DNA of 7,960 nt from CAZUAQ01 sp964618455 (GCA_964618455.1 CAZUAQ010000097.1:1-7960), one strand, 5' to 3'. Positions 1 through 6,149 are shown, numbered from the stretch's first letter. Notes: generated by a model not told the origin, from the letters alone. A program made the numbers and translations.

Positions 1-11
1 GCATTTTGGTG

Positions 12-19
12 AAAGGAGA
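12..19 (+). promoter_or_regulatory. Shine-Dalgarno site of the PEP-CTERM gene
   Basis: The sequence AAAGGAGA lies six bases before the ATG at 25. It is one of the strongest ribosome binding sites in the window and fixes the start of the PEP-CTERM gene. The promoter lies upstream of the window and cannot be seen. Confidence 0.85.
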
Positions 20-24
20 TATTC

Positions 25-948
25 ATGAAGTACGCATTGATGAGTGTGATGTGCGTGTTGGCAGCCGGACCGGTATTCGGCGTGACCTTCACAGAGAATT
101 TCGAGGGCAACTGGTACGATGGCTCGACCTGGACGCTGGTCGGCCCGCATGCCAATGATGGCGGCATCCTGATCAACGATCCAACGCAAGACGGCGCTTT
201 GCAGGATCGTTCGAACGAGTTGTGGGGCTGGGACACAAACAACGGCGACTACGCCGGCGGCGTCCGCTGGGAAGGCGACACACTGGTTCCAGATGATGGC
301 AAGGAAATCATCTTCCTGGACTACAACATGCAGCTCGCCCCGAACACGACCTACACGATCGAGAACATCGCGTTCGACACGGTCCTGTTCCGCACGAATG
401 GCGCCCCTCCGGAGTACGATCAGGTCTGGTACGGCGATCCGGACGGCCCGAATACGCCGCAGGATCAGCGTACGACCAGCACGCCATACGACATCGGTGG
501 CAAGTACGACGTCGCCCAGATCGCCTATATCGGCGCGGCCGAGGACATGGCCATCACCGGCAGCAACACCACCGGCGCCCCGCAGGGCTGGCAGGGTTAC
601 AGCTGGAGCGGCGAGGGCGGCTCGAGCAACACCTATGCCGATCAGATGCTCGGCCTTCAGTGGAACCGCTACCCCTGGAACGACGAGAGCAGCTCGATTG
701 ATGATGACATCATCAACCATTCCAAGGTCCGTCCCGGTTCGTTCACCGAGACGATCAACGGCAACACCGAGTTCACGACCGGCCCGTCCGGCATTGCCAC
801 GTTCCGCCTGAGCACCTGGGTGAAGGTCTACTCGACGTACCACACGTCGGCGATCGACAACCTCAGCATCACGCTCACGCCGGAGCCCGCGAGCCTCGGC
901 TTCCTGGCGATCGGTTCGATGTTCGTGCTGCTGCGCCGCCGCCGCTGA
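25..948 (+). CDS. PEP-CTERM sorting domain protein, exported
   Basis: A 307-residue exported protein. Residues 1 to about 19 form a short signal peptide (MKYALMSVMC then a small-residue stretch ending VFG). The middle, about 20-284, is acidic and rich in Asn, Asp, Gly, Thr, Trp and Tyr, as in beta-sandwich surface proteins; I cannot name a specific domain. The C-terminus is a textbook PEP-CTERM tripartite signal: Pro-Glu-Pro at 286-288, a hydrophobic helix at about 289-303, and four arginines at 304-307. In this family the tail is recognised by an exosortase, cut, and the protein is delivered to the cell surface or extracellular matrix; no exosortase is in this window. The start is fixed by a strong AAAGGAGA six bases upstream. 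The gene is monocistronic as far as can be seen and is followed by a hairpin terminator. The last 121 bases are overlapped on the other strand by the extended DUF5063 frame. The sorting call is secure; the role is unknown. Confidence 0.9.
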   Translation: MKYALMSVMCVLAAGPVFGVTFTENFEGNWYDGSTWTLVGPHANDGGILINDPTQDGALQDRSNELWGWDTNNGDYAGGVRWEGDTLVPDDGKEIIFLDYNMQLAPNTTYTIENIAFDTVLFRTNGAPPEYDQVWYGDPDGPNTPQDQRTTSTPYDIGGKYDVAQIAYIGAAEDMAITGSNTTGAPQGWQGYSWSGEGGSSNTYADQMLGLQWNRYPWNDESSSIDDDIINHSKVRPGSFTETINGNTEFTTGPSGIATFRLSTWVKVYSTYHTSAIDNLSITLTPEPASLGFLAIGSMFVLLRRRR

Positions 949-1580
949 GACGACGCGCGTCGGTCGCGAAAGCACATCTCGCACAATAAAACGCGGGGGT
1001 CGGGTGATTGCACTCGACTCCCGCTTTTCAAATCTGTAGTGGGAGAAAGCATCATTGAGATTCCGTGATGGGACTCGATCAGGACCTGGAGGGGCCGCAT
1101 GGCGGCGACGATATGATGTCCGGTATGGATCAGGAACATTCGTTGCCACTGATACGCGGCGTGACGGATGCTTGGAGGATCTCCCAAGTCATAGAAGTCC
1201 AGCCCCTGTTTCAGATCCGCATAAATGTCAGAGAGATCATCGGCCAAGGTATGGGTGATGGGATCTTTCGTTCTGCAGCGACAAGGATTGAACACCATGT
1301 AATAAAGATCATCCTTGGTGAGTTTTCGAGCGAGGCTGCGATAGAGCTTCTGCCATTCTTTGTGGCTGATTCTCTTATCACGATCCAGCGGGACGCGACC
1401 GATCTTGATTCGCTGCAAATGCATGAGATGCATCTGGATTTCGGGAAGGAGTTCGGCGCACTGCCTGACGAACTCGCGCTTCCCAAGGCTTGCCCGATTT
1501 TCGATCAGTGTGCAGTAGCGTTGCGCAGCATCGGCAAGCTGCATGACACGCTTGTCTCTTGAGCGATTCTTTCCGGGCAT
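828..1580 (-). CDS. DUF5063 domain protein with aberrant C-terminal extension
   Basis: The first ~170 residues match the DUF5063 pattern. There is a helical N-terminal part (FVRQCAELLP-like segment) and then the conserved block reading DDLSDIYADLKQGLDFYD, followed by a Tyr-Gln-Trp and a His-Thr-Gly-His-His segment and MRPLQVL. The family's function is not known to me. Family proteins usually stop shortly after this last segment (about base 1070). Here the frame stays open for some 80 further codons of Arg/Ser-rich, low-similarity sequence, through the terminator and 121 bases antisense into the PEP-CTERM gene. A TGA lies in the +1 frame at 1054-1052, so a frameshift or lost stop is likely, and the native protein probably ends near there. 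ATG at 1580 is chosen; TTG at 1598 and ATG at 1544 are alternatives, none with a good ribosome site. It lies 48 bases after the response regulator, is more AT-rich than it, and may share its transcript. Confidence 0.7.
   Translation of the reverse strand: MPGKNRSRDKRVMQLADAAQRYCTLIENRASLGKREFVRQCAELLPEIQMHLMHLQRIKIGRVPLDRDKRISHKEWQKLYRSLARKLTKDDLYYMVFNPCRCRTKDPITHTLADDLSDIYADLKQGLDFYDLGDPPSIRHAAYQWQRMFLIHTGHHIVAAMRPLQVLIESHHGISMMLSPTTDLKSGSRVQSPDPRVLLCEMCFRDRRASSQRRRRSSTNIEPIARKPRLAGSGVSVMLRLSIADVWYVE
993..1028 (+). terminator. Rho-independent terminator between convergent genes
   Basis: The arms GCGGGGGTCGGGTG (993-1006) and CACTCGACTCCCGC (1011-1024) form a 14-bp stem with two G-T wobbles around an ATTG loop, followed by TTTT at 1025-1028. 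It lies 45 bases after the PEP-CTERM stop and clearly serves that gene. On the opposite strand the two wobbles become C/A mismatches, but an A-rich stretch at 985-991 gives a T-rich tail there, so it may also stop the leftward operon, less efficiently. The leftward DUF5063 frame reads through this hairpin, which is odd (see findings). Confidence 0.85.
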
Positions 1581-1628
1581 CCATGGTACTGCCGTCAACA
1601 GCTAAACCGGATTCCCCATGAGGATCGC

Positions 1629-2123
1629 CTACTCCGACCCGAAGCCGCGTTCGCGCAGGGCCTCCAGCAGTCGTTCGTCGTTAAGGATCTGCACGTAGGG
1701 CAGCAGGTTCTCTTCCTCCGCGATCACGTACGCGACGAGTTGTTGGCGGACGACCTCGCGAAACTGGTCGGCGTTCCACGGCTTGGAAATGTAGTGATGC
1801 AGGTTGGCCTGGTTGACCGCCTTGATGGTGTCCTCGAGCCCCGCCTGTCCGGTCACCAGCACCTTGCGGACGCCGCGCGTCTCCTCGCGATTCCCCAGCT
1901 CCACGAGAAAATCCACGCCCGTCTGCCCGGGCAGGAGATGATCGCACAGCGCCAGCCCGATCCGCTTGCCCTCGGCCAGGCAATCGTCCACCACCTGCCG
2001 CGCATCGTCGGCGTCTTCCGCCGCCTCGATGGTGAACGTGGTGGCATAAGGCTCGAGATCGCGCAGGATGGCTTCGCGAACTTCGCTCTCGTCCTCGAGA
2101 CACAGGATGACGATGTCGCTCAT
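1629..2123 (-). CDS. Single-domain response regulator (receiver only)
   Basis: A 164-residue receiver of a two-component system. All key residues of the fold are present: the acidic pair Glu10-Asp11 after the first strand (VILCLED), the phospho-acceptor Asp61 in LALCDHLLPG, Thr91 in KVLVTGQ, and Lys114 in YISKPW. The receiver ends near residue 130. A ~35-residue helical tail (about 131-164) follows, with no DNA-binding or enzymatic domain. The output is therefore probably by protein contact, by phosphotransfer, or by feedback on the kinase or transporter. The start is set by the ATGA overlap with the kinase stop (2123-2120) and by GGGAG (2136-2132) eight bases upstream, so translation is likely coupled to the kinase. 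The cognate partner is almost certainly the adjacent kinase. Its sequence is visibly related to the kinase's own N-terminal receiver. Confidence 0.9.
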   Translation of the reverse strand: MSDIVILCLEDESEVREAILRDLEPYATTFTIEAAEDADDARQVVDDCLAEGKRIGLALCDHLLPGQTGVDFLVELGNREETRGVRKVLVTGQAGLEDTIKAVNQANLHHYISKPWNADQFREVVRQQLVAYVIAEEENLLPYVQILNDERLLEALRERGFGSE

Positions 2124-4135
2124 GGCTGAGGCTCCCGGGCTTCCGATGCGGACATGCGAACGGGCAGCACGATCGTGAAGCAGGTGCGGCCGGGTTCGGA
2201 GTCCACGGAGATGGTGCCCTGATGATGGTGAATGATATCCCGCGTGATCGCAAGCCCGAGCCCGAGCCCGAAATGGGCCGGGCCGGTGCGCGTCGTGAAA
2301 TTCATTTCGAAGATCTGCTCGAGATGGTCCTTCGCGATGCCCGGGCCGGAGTCGATGACGCGGACGCGCACATGATCGCGATCCGGCACGTCGGTCTCGA
2401 TGCGAATGGTGCCTTCGTGCCCCATGGCCTGCAGCGCGTTCGAGATCAGGTTCGTCCACACCTGGTTCAGCTCGCCGACGTAGCACTCGATGGTCGGCAG
2501 GTCCCCGAACTGCCGCTCGACGTTCACGTTACGCAGTGACTTGCCGAACAACAGGAGCGTGTCCTCGATCCCCTCATGGACATTGACGTGATCCATCGCC
2601 GCCTCGTCGGCCCGGCTGTACGAACGCAGGCTGTTCACCAGCGCCGTCACCCGCTCCGCGCAGCTTCGAAGGTTGCGAAGTGACTTGCCGATCTGGTGGG
2701 CCCGTTCCAGGTCCTCGAGCAGGGTGTGACGCTGCTCGGCGCTGAGCTTACTGCCATACCGGCGGTAGTCGTCGACATCGGTGATCCCCATCTGCACCAG
2801 TCGCCGTGCGAGAGCCTCGTCCCCGAGCGCCTTGGCCAGTTCCTTCCGCCGCTCGCGCTCCTCGCGGGTGGACAGCGGCGTGGAGGAGAACGCGCGCTGC
2901 AGGATGTCCAGCGTACTTGCCCCGTCGGGAAGGCGGTCCACGAGGAGCGTCACGTCCTCCATGAGGAAATCCACGGTACGCTGAATCGCGCCGATGGGAT
3001 TGTTGAGTTCGTGGGCCACCCCCGCCGAGAGTTGACCCAGCGACGCCAGTTTCTCCGACTGCACCAGGCGCAGGTGCGCCTGCTTGAGCTGGTCGAGCGT
3101 TTCGGAGAGCTGATCGCGTTGCGCGGAAACATCCCGGTTGAGATTCTCCACCTCCACCTGCAGCTCCGCCACGCGCCGGTTCCGGTTCGCCAGCGAGCGG
3201 ATCAGCACCGTGACAAAGTGGATGGAGAGGCTGGGGTTGGTCTGCAGCGCCCGTTCGAGTTCGTCGAGGCTGACCGGGATCAGCGTCACCTCGGTCAGCG
3301 CGCGAACACTGTAGAACGCTTTCTGCCGCTGGGCGAGCGAGAGCAGGCCGATGATCTTTCCCGCCGACTGCGAGTGCATCACGACTTCGCGGTCGCCGGT
3401 GCGTTTGAACATCTGCACGCGCCCGCTGACGATGATCGAGATGCCCTCGACTTCCTGGCCCGCCTCGATGATCAGGCTCTGGGCCGGATAGGTGACGCGC
3501 CGGGGATTCTCCATGGCGGCGGCGATCCCCGCCAGCATCGCCTGCTCGACTTCTTCGTCGCTCATCTGCAGGTCGGCCAGGAAGCTCCGCTGGAGCATCT
3601 TGACCTGCGTGTCCAGCACGTGCCGGTCACGCTGGGAAGTGATCAGCGCCTCGGCCAGATCCTGCACATCGATCACATCGGCGAAACGCTGTATGTCGGT
3701 CGGGGCGAGTTCGATCAGGTATTCGGTGACCAGGTCCTGGACGGACTCGCGCAATTCGGCGTATTCCCAGGGCTTGGGCAGTCGGCGGGTCGGCCGCGCC
3801 GTGCGGAACTGCTCGCCCGACGGCATCGTGTCGTTGGCGCACAGCATGACCGAGCGCGTCGAGCGCAGAAGCTTTTCCTGTTGCAGGGTGACCAGCAGGG
3901 CGGTCTCATCACTGCCGGGCAGATCGCTGTCCAGGATGACAAGCGGGACGTGATGGCCGTCCTGATGCAACTGGACGGCGTGGCTGGAGACTTCGGGCGT
4001 CGTTGTGAACGTCTTGACCTCGATCGATCGCCCGCAGATGCCCTGGAGATCCCGGGCGAGCCGGTGCAGCGTGGAGGCATCGTTGGAGATGCAGAGGATG
4101 ACGTAGCGGGTCTGCGTGACGGACCAGTCGCTCAT
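2120..4135 (-). CDS. Sensor histidine kinase: pseudo-receiver, cNMP-binding-like, HisKA, HATPase
   Basis: A 671-residue soluble kinase without membrane segments. Residues 1-140 are a receiver-like domain: Asp69 (VILDSDLPG) and Lys121 (LPKPW) remain, but the acidic pair is Ser17-Asn18 and the usual Ser/Thr is Cys99, so it is probably degenerate. About 195-320 resembles a cyclic-nucleotide-binding domain of the CRP/PKA type, with a beta-roll running through LIIEAGQEVEGISIIVSGRV. About 321-362 is coiled coil. HisKA has the phospho-acceptor His375 in GVAHELNNP. Between the two HisKA helices is an insert of roughly 80 residues (about 391-475) with a charged REERERRKE stretch. HATPase follows: N box Asn562/Asn566, G1 DSGPGI (595-600), G2 GLGLGL (623-628). 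The start is the ATG sharing one base with the transporter stop (TGATG), with GGGAG ten bases upstream. An in-frame upstream extension to 4528 is rejected because it lies wholly inside the transporter gene. It probably senses transport status and phosphorylates the downstream regulator. Confidence 0.92.
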   Translation of the reverse strand: MSDWSVTQTRYVILCISNDASTLHRLARDLQGICGRSIEVKTFTTTPEVSSHAVQLHQDGHHVPLVILDSDLPGSDETALLVTLQQEKLLRSTRSVMLCANDTMPSGEQFRTARPTRRLPKPWEYAELRESVQDLVTEYLIELAPTDIQRFADVIDVQDLAEALITSQRDRHVLDTQVKMLQRSFLADLQMSDEEVEQAMLAGIAAAMENPRRVTYPAQSLIIEAGQEVEGISIIVSGRVQMFKRTGDREVVMHSQSAGKIIGLLSLAQRQKAFYSVRALTEVTLIPVSLDELERALQTNPSLSIHFVTVLIRSLANRNRRVAELQVEVENLNRDVSAQRDQLSETLDQLKQAHLRLVQSEKLASLGQLSAGVAHELNNPIGAIQRTVDFLMEDVTLLVDRLPDGASTLDILQRAFSSTPLSTREERERRKELAKALGDEALARRLVQMGITDVDDYRRYGSKLSAEQRHTLLEDLERAHQIGKSLRNLRSCAERVTALVNSLRSYSRADEAAMDHVNVHEGIEDTLLLFGKSLRNVNVERQFGDLPTIECYVGELNQVWTNLISNALQAMGHEGTIRIETDVPDRDHVRVRVIDSGPGIAKDHLEQIFEMNFTTRTGPAHFGLGLGLAITRDIIHHHQGTISVDSEPGRTCFTIVLPVRMSASEAREPQP

Positions 4136-5580
4136 CACGGCGTCACTCCCTGCGGCGTCACACCGAGCAGATCCCACATCGGCCGTGCCAGAAAGACGTA
4201 CATCGCCCAGCCGAACGCCCCGATCATCAGCCCCGCGATCGCCATCTGCCCGGAGCGGATCACGCCCGTGCTGTACGCGATGGCGTTCGGTGGTGTGCTC
4301 ACCGGCAGGGCCATGCCGAGCGACGAACCGATGGCGATGAAGGCCCCGGCGACCGCCGGGTTGATGTTGATGTTCGGGCTCATGGCCAGGCTGACCCCGA
4401 TCGGCACCAGCAGGTTGGCGGTCGCGCTGTTGGAGATGATGTTGCCCATGCTCATGGCCACCAGCGTCATGACCGCGATCAGCACGGGGATGGGCATGGC
4501 CTCCCAGCGGATCAGGCCGATGAGCCATACGTCCAGTTGTGTGGCCGTCACCGCTTCACCCAGGGCAATGCCGCCCGCCACCAGCCACAACACGTGCCAC
4601 TGCAGCGATTGCATGTCCTTGGTCGTGAAGACGCGCGTGGACAGCAGCACGACCACGGGGACGAATCCGACCACCGACGACTTCAGGCCGTGCAGCGATT
4701 CCGTCAACCACAGCAGGACCGTCACACCGAAGGTCACGTAGAAGATGAGTGCCGACCGCGACGTGTTGAAGCGGGCATCGATGTTGATCTCCAGTTTTTT
4801 TTCCTTCGACGGGAACAACCACGCCAGCACGAACCACCCGAATGCCAGTGTCACCAGCATGAGCGGAATGGTCATGATCATCCACTGCACGAAGCTGATG
4901 GATATGCCGGCCTTGGCCAGGGCGCCGATGGCAATGGCGTTGGGCGGCGTGCCTATGGGCGTGCCGATACCTCCGATGTTTGCTGCCACCGGAATGCACA
5001 ACGCCAGCCCGGTCCGCATGCGATCCTCGGGGGCGAGCTGACGGATGACCGGCAGCACCACGGCGATCAGCGTGGCGGTGGTGGCGGTGTTGCTCATGAA
5101 CATTGAGAACAACGCCGTCGTCAGCATCAGGCCGAGGAGGATCATCTTCGGCGAGGTACCGAACGGCTTCAGGAGGATCCGCGCGAGATTACGATCCAGG
5201 TTGAACTTCGCCGAGCAGTCCGCCAGAAAGAACCCGCCGAGAAAGAGCATCAGCACCGGGGCGGCCAGTGTGTGAAAATACGTGCTGTAGGCCGGCGCGG
5301 TGAACCCCTCCGGCATGGACAGCAACGACGCGCTGCTGAGCGTCATCACCTCCAGGAAGATGATCAGCGCCGCCGTGGCATGCAGCGGGATCGCCTCGGT
5401 GATCCACAGCGCGATCGCCATCAGGAAGATCGCGAAGGCGCGGTGTCCCTGCGGCGTGAGACCGGGGAACTCCACCACAAACGGAAGCAGAAACAGCATC
5501 AACGCCACGGCCAGGCCGCCAAGCTGCAATCCAGTGAGGCTCGGGGCCTTGTCCGCACGGGGGGAGGAACGGGATGTCAT
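4135..5580 (-). CDS. SLC13/DASS family anion symporter
   Basis: A 481-residue inner-membrane carrier with some 11-13 hydrophobic segments, the usual size of the divalent anion:sodium symporter (SLC13) family, which takes up di/tricarboxylates or sulfate with a cation. The two inverted halves each carry the signature pair. The first half has SNT at 163-165 and TPPN at 211-214 within GTPIGTPPNAIA. The second has SNS at 383-385, where SNT is usual, and TPPN at 429-432. In characterised members these motifs bind the carboxylate and sodium. The N-terminal ~15 residues are polar and cytoplasmic. The substrate cannot be decided from sequence alone; dicarboxylate is the default guess. ATG at 5580 is preceded by AAAGAG. 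It is the first gene of a leftward operon and its stop overlaps the kinase start by one base, which strongly suggests that uptake and signalling are linked. Confidence 0.92.
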   Translation of the reverse strand: MTSRSSPRADKAPSLTGLQLGGLAVALMLFLLPFVVEFPGLTPQGHRAFAIFLMAIALWITEAIPLHATAALIIFLEVMTLSSASLLSMPEGFTAPAYSTYFHTLAAPVLMLFLGGFFLADCSAKFNLDRNLARILLKPFGTSPKMILLGLMLTTALFSMFMSNTATTATLIAVVLPVIRQLAPEDRMRTGLALCIPVAANIGGIGTPIGTPPNAIAIGALAKAGISISFVQWMIMTIPLMLVTLAFGWFVLAWLFPSKEKKLEINIDARFNTSRSALIFYVTFGVTVLLWLTESLHGLKSSVVGFVPVVVLLSTRVFTTKDMQSLQWHVLWLVAGGIALGEAVTATQLDVWLIGLIRWEAMPIPVLIAVMTLVAMSMGNIISNSATANLLVPIGVSLAMSPNININPAVAGAFIAIGSSLGMALPVSTPPNAIAYSTGVIRSGQMAIAGLMIGAFGWAMYVFLARPMWDLLGVTPQGVTP

Positions 5581-5627
5581 GGGTCACTCTTTCTCTAACT
5601 TCGCGCGGGCACGCGTTCGGTCCCGCC

Positions 5628-5655
5628 AGTATCCCGATTCCCACCGATCGTGCAA
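5628..5655 (-). promoter_or_regulatory. Candidate promoter of the transporter-kinase operon
   Basis: Read leftward, TTGCAC (5655-5650) and GATACT (5633-5628) are separated by 16 bases, matching the sigma-70 consensus at 3/6 and 4/6 positions. Transcription would begin near 5621, giving a leader of about 40 bases with AAAGAG before the ATG. The -35 box overlaps one of two GCAAGC direct repeats (5652-5657, 5667-5672). The match is modest and other promoters are possible. Confidence 0.35.
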
Positions 5656-5716
5656 GCGGGGCGGGAGCAAGCTTTCAAAGTGCGTTAAGGTTAAGGAAGG
5701 GTTGCGATACGGAAAC

Positions 5717-5732
5717 TCGTCCTGGAGGACGA
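5717..5732. promoter_or_regulatory. Inverted repeat, candidate operator
   Basis: TCGTCCT-GG-AGGACGA is a perfect 7-bp inverted repeat around two bases. It lies 137 bases before the transporter start and about 60 bases before the candidate -35 box. Its size fits a dimeric helix-turn-helix regulator. No regulator gene is in the window; the function is inferred from position only. Confidence 0.3.
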
Positions 5733-5837
5733 AGAGATCTCGGTATGCATCATGGCTGCATTTACGCGAAAGTGCGACTTCTGACAACGATGGAATGAAC
5801 ATCCCGTAAGGTGTGCGTTCAGGTAGGCGCGATACAA

Positions 5838-5866
5838 CTTGACAAGCCGATATCAGATCTTGCAAG
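5838..5866. repeat. Paired CTTG/CAAG palindromes two helical turns apart
   Basis: CTTGACAAG (5838-5846) and CTTGCAAG (5859-5866) are near-identical palindromes whose starts are 21 bases apart, so they face the same side of the helix. This is a common layout for cooperative binding of a dimer pair. The first box also contains TTGACA, a perfect -35 hexamer, but there is no good -10 at the right distance. It may belong to the tRNA or to the leftward operon. Confidence 0.3.
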
Positions 5867-5938
5867 TGGGAGCGACTGAATGTGTAATTCGCGGGCATGG
5901 CAACGTGGGGATGCTCAGATTAAGATGGATTATTGAGA

Positions 5939-5980
5939 GCGCCCGTAGCTCAGCTGGATAGAGCAGCGGACTTCTAATCC
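5939..5980 (+). tRNA. tRNA-Arg(TCT), 5' part only; interrupted
   Basis: Acceptor strand GCGCCCG (5939-5945), TA, D arm GCTC/GAGC with a GG-containing loop (5948-5964), and anticodon stem GCGGA (5966-5970) with loop CTTCTAA (anticodon TCT at 5973-5975) form the first 42 bases of a bacterial tRNA-Arg. The 3' anticodon strand begins correctly as TCC (5978-5980) but continues CA instead of GC. No T arm, 3' acceptor strand or CCA can be found downstream. The gene is therefore broken exactly where tyrosine recombinases cross over in tRNA genes. Either the 3' half lies at the far end of an integrated element outside the window, or this is a relic. It cannot make a functional tRNA as it stands. Confidence 0.85.
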
Positions 5981-6114
5981 CAGACCTTACCCGCATTTAT
6001 GGCCCGATACCGCACTGGCGATGCCGAAAATGCGGTCCGGCGCGTTGCCGAATGGTGCGAAAAGGTGTCGTTCGGCACCGACTTTGAGACCGTTCTTGCG
6101 ACCGTTCACCCACA
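5971..6114 (+). other. Putative attachment site (element junction) and flanking att DNA
   Basis: CTTCTAATCC (5971-5980) is the last block shared with a normal tRNA-Arg and is the likely crossover core. The next ~135 bases are unrelated to tRNA and appear non-coding. They contain the direct repeat GACCGTTC at 6088-6095 and 6100-6107 (12-base period) and a short hairpin GGTGTC-GTTC-GGCACC at 6064-6079, the sort of elements that could be integrase or accessory-protein arm sites. No integrase gene is visible in the window, so the assignment rests on the tRNA break and position. Confidence 0.5.
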
Positions 6115-6143
6115 TTGGAACTATTTGCGTGCCCTGGTATGAT
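6115..6143 (+). promoter_or_regulatory. Strong extended -10 promoter of the SieB-like gene
   Basis: TTGGAA (6115-6120) and TATGAT (6138-6143) are separated by the ideal 17 bases, and TGG before the -10 gives an extended TGn element. Transcription should begin about seven bases downstream, at or next to the A of the ATG at 6150. This implies a leaderless message and explains the missing Shine-Dalgarno site. Confidence 0.65.
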
Positions 6144-6149
6144 GGCGGC

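Larger units (their letters stand above)
5581..5938. other. Intergenic region with palindromic candidate operators
   Basis: I see no convincing gene in these 358 bases. They are more AT-rich than the operon. An open leftward frame of 104 codons (5898-5584) has no ribosome site and no recognisable protein. Visible structure includes the candidate promoter at 5628-5655, a tandem GTTAAG-GTTAAG at 5684-5695, a 7-2-7 palindrome TCGTCCTGGAGGACGA at 5717-5732, and two CTTG/CAAG boxes at 5838-5846 and 5859-5866. A weak -10-like TAAGAT at 5921-5926 could drive the tRNA. Confidence 0.6.

Noticed and set aside
1065..1562. + strand 165-codon frame opposite DUF5063
   Set aside because: The - strand frame carries the recognisable DUF5063 block; the + frame has no ribosome site or known pattern and follows a terminator.
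1681..2486. Alternative leftward frames over the regulator and kinase end
   Set aside because: Low-complexity Arg/His/Gly/Ala frames typical of GC-rich shadows; the receiver and HATPase motifs are in the other frames.
4136..4528. N-terminal extension of the kinase frame up to 4528
   Set aside because: The extra ~130 codons lie inside the transporter gene and read as His/Arg/Gly-rich shadow sequence; the overlapping TGATG start with GGGAG upstream gives a protein beginning directly before the receiver fold.
2696..4741. Very long + strand open frame (681 codons)
   Set aside because: It lies antisense to the kinase and transporter genes, is rich in Arg/His/Asp/Gln as expected from a high-GC shadow frame, shows no recognisable domain and has no ribosome site.
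5584..5898. Leftward 104-codon frame in the intergenic region
   Set aside because: No ribosome site before its ATG, no recognisable protein, and it overlaps the candidate operon promoter and leader.
5981..6110. A group I or other intron interrupting the tRNA
   Set aside because: The break is three bases after the anticodon loop, not within the anticodon, and no 3' exon with a T arm and acceptor strand follows within the available sequence.
6021..6149. Longer SieB-like protein starting at the ATG at 6021
   Set aside because: The extra 43 residues are Arg/Pro-rich without similarity, and the strong promoter at 6115-6143 lies inside this part, so the start would not be transcribed from it.
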